From Euptelea pleiosperma (Eukaryota > Streptophyta > Magnoliopsida > Ranunculales > Eupteleaceae): a stretch of 64,000 nucleotides of DNA. The notes below the pieces were generated by a model. That model had not been told where the DNA came from and did no database searches. It saw only the letters and a list, made by a program, of their open reading frames with translations. The stretch lies in the NCBI GenBank assembly GCA_035048495.1, contig CM068546.1:35606674-35670673 (forward strand), written 5' to 3'. Both the position numbers and the translations under genes were made by a program. Each line of letters opens with the position of its first letter. Position 1 is the first letter of the stretch. Below are positions 59,838 to 64,000 of this stretch, in pieces.

Positions 59838-60080
59838 TTCCCAAAATATACCATGTGGCACACTCTTTCGGGCCCATTGACACTATGAATGTTTGGCCCA
59901 TCCCTTGGTGGACCTACATACAAAAAATCAGCCTTATAAGTTATTTCTATTGGGTTTTTTCATCATGGGCGTGGAACCTATTCATAGCCATGTTCATGAA
60001 ACCCATGATAGAATAAAATTCAAATCCAACGGCTAGATATTACCAACCAGGCTGATTTTTCGTGTACATCCATAGTTGGC
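59838..60080. repeat. ATACGG-family copy, diverged
   Basis: ATGTGGCACACTCTTTCGGG, GAATGTTTGGCCCATCCCTT and the facing CAACCAGGCTGATTTTTCGT resemble the family; the ATACGG core has mutated. Confidence 0.5.
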
Positions 60081-60201
60081 AAATGGGTGCGAATACCAGC
60101 ACCCCCCTTTTATGTAAGCGCACCCCTTAAACAACAATTTTTTTAAATTACAATACTGTCTCCATTTTTAATATGTACAAAGCCATCGCGCCACCATTAC
60201 A

Positions 60202-60204
<3 letters not shown>

Positions 60205-60240
<36 letters not shown>
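60205..60240. repeat. (CT)n microsatellite
   Basis: Eighteen uninterrupted CT units. Confidence 0.9.
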
Positions 60241-60243
<3 letters not shown>

Positions 60244-60399
60244 CTAAAATGAAAAAAAAAAAAACTGTACATGTTGCCATGGACTTGGTGGTGTCAGCAG
60301 GCCCTATCGACGTGGACCGGTTGGTGTCTGCTAACATGACCTTGGTTATGTCGTTAGTTCAGAGCCGACATGGCCTTTGGAAATTTTTTTTAATTTTCT

Positions 60400-60720
60400 T
60401 CATTTTAATTTACATCCAACGATAAGATTTCTTTTTAAGAATGATGGAAGAAGGAAGGAAGAGGAAGAAGATGGAAAGTAAAAGAAATAAAGAAGGAAGA
60501 AGAAGAAGGTGGTGGTGGCGATGGCGTTGTGTGGTGGTGGACAAATGAAGGGGTTTCGGGAGTGGAAGAACGATGGAGAAGAAGGGATTTTGATGGAAGA
60601 ACGATGGAAAGAAAAGAAGAAGTTTCTGTGAAAACGAGGGAAAGAGAAGGGTTTCAGTGGGTAATGAAGGAAAGAGATGTTGATTTTGGGGGGCACAAGG
60701 AATATTTAAAAAATCTTGTG
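60400..60720. other. Purine-rich low-complexity tract
   Basis: GAAGAAGG- and GGTGGTGG-rich on the plus strand. Open frames on both strands reflect composition only; no gene is called. Confidence 0.4.
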
Positions 60721-60992
60721 AACAAAGCCCGCTGTTGTTTTAAAAACTTAAAGAATATTTTTATTAACAATATGTCACTTATTTAATATTTTAAAAATAA
60801 AATAAAAGATTCATATCTTTTAGACCTTGATAAATAAGAAATATGTTTTAGAAACTACGAGTATTGTTTGGTAACATCATATAGTTCCGATACCATTATA
60901 CTTGTATTACTACTAAGCAAGGTTTAAAATTTCGTTTCAAGTGAACGTTTCAGTAGTGTCAAATCGAGACAAACTTTGAAACGAAAGAAAAC

Positions 60993-61371
60993 TGATACGT
61001 GCCTTACCTTCTATACACGTATTTATTTTCAATCAAGGATAAAGGAATATGGCTTCAATCAAGGAAAGAGATTATCATGCAAAGATAAGGAAATATGATT
61101 ACAATAAAGAAGGAGATCTGCTACAATCAATGAGGAAAGAAGGTTACCATTACGATTAGCATTAATAGATTGATTGGCGTAATTATAGGAGTTTTGATTT
61201 ATTAATTGCCATAATTGTAAGTGATCCACCATCTATATAAGGTGGAAATCGTAGGTAGAAGAATCATCGAAAGTTTTATGTTTCTAGTTATCTTTTTAGT
61301 AATATGAGGAATTCCCCCCAGATATGGGAAACTTGCTTAGTTAATTGATCTTTTCTTCTGGGGTCGTATCA
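60993..61371. mobile_element. Solo LTR (379 bp) with 5-bp target duplication
   Basis: Begins TGATACG and ends CGTATCA, the TG...CA rule with a 7-bp inverted end. AAAAC flanks both sides (60988-60992 and 61372-61376). It contains a TATATAAGG promoter-like box at about 61236. No internal domains are nearby, so it is best read as a solo LTR. The Copia or Gypsy class is not decidable. Confidence 0.8.
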
Positions 61372-61740
61372 AAAACATTCACCGAATATTGAAAAAAATG
61401 GCAAAACATCAAAATTCTCGAAACACAAGCATTCCCAAAATTATTAAATCATATTTTTCATCTATTTTTTTATTGTCAGATTGTATCCTAATGTCTTGAT
61501 TTGTCACGGCAAAGCAAAGGTAAGGTGTCGATCAGATTGTATAGTAATGTATCGTTCATAGATGTGAATGTTTCTGAGGATCAGTTATTTAGTTCGTAAG
61601 CATTTTTCACCCTCACATTGATTTTTAATCTTGGAGATCTCAAGGGTTGAGCCAATTAAATAGTGAACGATAGATGCTCATTTATTGTCCATAGTACTCA
61701 AAATACTCTTCACAGCAAACAGTACATACTACAATAACAA

Positions 61741-61912
61741 GTGACGGTGGTTCTCCCCCACTTATACCCCTCTTATAGTCTTCAATAAGGAAGGGTGGAG
61801 ATTTTATCCCCCAACTGGACGGTGGATCTCAGCCACTCACACCCGATTTTGACAAATGCTTTGTCGGGGAGTGCAGTGGGCACTGCCACCCAATAGTAGG
61901 ACTCTCTTAATC
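61741..61912 (+). repeat. Helitron-like fragment
   Basis: GTTCTCCCCCACTTATACCC, GGACGGTGGATCTCAGCCAC and GAGTGCAGTGGGCACTGCC match the miniature Helitron family; the CTAG terminus has become ATAG. Confidence 0.5.
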
Positions 61913-61960
61913 CTTCTTTATTTGATAAGGTAGGCACTAGGTACTCTCTTATTTCAAATT

Positions 61961-64000
61961 TCAACCCAAACGCAAAGCCTTCTCAATCCACCTAATTTTG
62001 CAGCCCCGGGCTTGCAGCGTCTGAAGCAACTCCGAGGAAAGCAAGTACCTGAGTGCGCTAAGCAGCTTGACCTTCTTGAGCCGGTCACACGACGCCCTGA
62101 GTACGAACTCGAACCCCTCTAACGAGACGTTGGTGAGGTGCACAAGCTTCACGTCTTGGAGACACCTCAAGTTCCCCATCACCATGCACAGCCCCATATC
62201 TGATACCGGGCAATAGCTCAGGTTTATCTGCACCAAGATTGCTAATTAGATCAAAATGCACATAAAACCCAAAAAACTTAGCCACAGAGATTGATTGGAG
62301 AGAAACCAAACCTGTCTGAGATTTGGTGAGTACTGAGCTAGAGCCCACAATCCTGTATCATTGATGTAGTAACATCGCTTCACGTCCAATTCAACTAGGC
62401 TTTTGCAACCTACCGCAATTGCCACCAACCCGGTGCTAGTGATCTTCAGCAGCCTACGCATCTCTAAATCCGAGAGCTCCTCCAGAGTGCTTAGATACTT
62501 CAACCCTCTGTCACTTATCTGTATACAGTAGCACAAGTTTAGCTTCTTCAGCTTCTTGCAACCGTTCGATATGGCCACCAACCCATCATCACTAATACTG
62601 GTGCATCTGTAACACATAAATAAACAACACTTTTGAAGCACTGGTTGAACGGACTTTAATATATGCATGAGTTGATGCCAACCAATTAAATTTACCGGTA
62701 TAGATCGAGTTCTTCAAGCTTTGGGCAGCTAGATCCTATATGGAACAGACCCTTATCAGAGATGTTTAGACAAAGGCCTAATTTCAGGTATCTGAGCTCC
62801 GAACATCTCGACAAACACTCGAGTCCTGCATATAAGAGGAGATGATATTCAAACTAAAATAGAAGTAGACCCAACCTGACCGAACCGCCTGAACGCATAC
62901 ATTCTAGACATCTTAATAAAATTTCCCAGTTACCTTTGTCATTGACGTTGCTACAGTCAGTAAGATCAATCTCCACCAAAAGGGAACAACACAATCCAAT
63001 CAGACCGAGACCCTTCTCTGTGACCAACTCACAAGATTCCAACTTAAGGCACAAGAGCTTCTTACAAGAATCTGCTACAGCAGCAAGCGTTGCATCGGTG
63101 ATCAAATGGCAGCATGTGAGATCGAGGGTCTTTAGGTTGCTATGGCTCGATACAAGCTCTATGATGCCTTCATCAGTTACCCCTGCACACTTGCTCAGTC
63201 CAATTTCCACCAAGTTCTTGCAGTTGACACCAATGGCATTGAGGTTCGAAGTGGACACTTGAGCCCCATCAAATCTTATTGAGTTCAAGTTCTTCAAGTC
63301 CTTAAGTTTTGATACAAGACATGTGGCAAGCTCCTAACACATCAAATTGCCTATTTTCTCAATTTAAGAATTACCCAAAAACAACACCACCCATAAATTC
63401 AAGAACTTAGTTTTCAAAAACAACTCACAGGTAAACAGTAACCGGCATTAATTTGTCGGATACCCTGATGGCCTTCAATCACCGATATTAACCCAGATGA
63501 ACTCACATTGTCACACCTTGATACATCGATACTCTGCAATAATGGAAATTACCCATTTTCTTCAAAATTCGAACTAATGAACTCAAAATCCCATTTTTTT
63601 TTCATAACGTTTTTTTGCTTGAATTCTTTTTTGGGCATTTGAGACGTGCAAAAAAAAAAAAAAAACCAGTAATACATTAAATAGTAATGAAACAGGAATT
63701 GGACTACAGGGACTATCAAATCGGGAGAACTTCATTTACATTGGAAATGAAATTAAATTGGCTGAAATTTCCTCACAGCCTCCATTAGTGAGTTTCATAG
63801 CTGGTCTGAGGTAGAAATTAGAAAAAGCCTAGGAACCTCAGTGGCTAAAAGGGGTTTTCACTTTTTTACCATTTGAAGCAAAGCCTGGAAGGGAAATCAG
63901 ATAAAGTAAAAGAAACCAATACCTAGGAATCTTGCAACCAAGCTACTTCTCAACTGGCTCTAAAATTCCCAAAAATATAAATATATTTAAATAATTAAAA
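61961..64000 (-). CDS. F-box/LRR-repeat protein, FBL3-like, 3' part (399 visible codons)
   Basis: Predicted substrate adaptor of an SCF ubiquitin ligase. Visible exons, in reading order, are 63533-63429, 63333-62934, 62825-62696, 62606-62312 and 62227-61961; phases join. They encode 398 residues plus stop. The start and the N-terminal F-box lie beyond the right edge; no further exon was found up to 64000. The sequence is a ladder of cysteine-containing leucine-rich repeats (NLVEIGLSKCAGVTDEGI, NLKTLDLTCCHLITD, LEELDLYRCTSISDDGL). It ends with a short tail after LLQTLQARGCKIRW. Order and spacing match Arabidopsis At5g01720 (F-box/LRR-repeat protein 3) as I recall it; that plant protein is about 665 residues, so roughly 60 percent is present here. 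Confidence 0.88.

Noticed and set aside
60400..60696. 98-residue phenylalanine/serine-rich minus-strand ORF
   Set aside because: Purely the complement of a GAA/GGT-rich low-complexity tract.
62936..63262. Plus-strand ORF opposite the LRR gene
   Set aside because: Shadow of the strongly supported minus-strand LRR exon.

Overview
This is nuclear DNA of a flowering plant. The genes carry many short exons with GT-AG introns, and their predicted proteins are plant families: an RSH1-type (p)ppGpp hydrolase, a MORF/DAG organelle RNA-editing factor, a GH28 polygalacturonase and an F-box/LRR protein. Around them lies dense repeat: MITEs, a hAT element, Mutator-like (MULE) elements, Helitron-like ends, a tRNA-type SINE, a LINE relic, a broken Copia element and a solo LTR. 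The species cannot be named from the sequence. No CRISPR array, operon, rRNA or tRNA gene was seen.

Layout. 0.3-15 kb: four diverged tandem copies of a small unrecognised gene (72, 77, 68 and 82 aa). Each has its own (GA)n tract, TATA-like box and conserved leader. Copies 1 and 2 lie in a clear segmental duplication. 16.4-18.9 kb: a five-exon polygalacturonase (489 aa) with a secreted, proline/alanine-rich N-terminal extension made of three 25-residue repeats. 19-23.8 kb: Helitron-like, MULE-like and MITE sequence. 23.9-25.0 kb: a four-exon MORF3-like gene (267 aa) with a MITE ending about 100 bp before its ATG. 26-30 kb: a degenerate Ty1/Copia element lacking its 3' part. 31.6-36.8 kb: repeat mosaic. 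37,079-42,382: a 5.3 kb, nearly palindromic, MULE-like element flanked by an exact 9-bp duplication. 43.2-57.2 kb: a 24-exon RSH1 gene coding for 886 aa. 58.1-58.85 kb: an unrecognised, probably decayed minus-strand gene. 59.5-61.9 kb: more repeats, including a 379-bp solo LTR with a 5-bp duplication. 61,961 to the right edge: the 3' two-thirds or so of an FBL3-like F-box/LRR gene on the minus strand.

The conserved genes are not an obvious functional unit. RSH1 (plastid alarmone turnover), MORF3 (organelle RNA editing), the polygalacturonase (pectin) and the F-box/LRR protein (probable ubiquitin-ligase adaptor) are unrelated neighbours. The most interesting items are the tandem small-protein family with matched promoters, the giant palindromic element about 0.8 kb upstream of RSH1, two non-consensus residues in the RSH1 synthetase domain, and several transposons dated by target-site duplications or paralogous empty sites. 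All exon joins were read by eye from splice consensus, reading phase and recalled protein families; none has been checked against transcripts.
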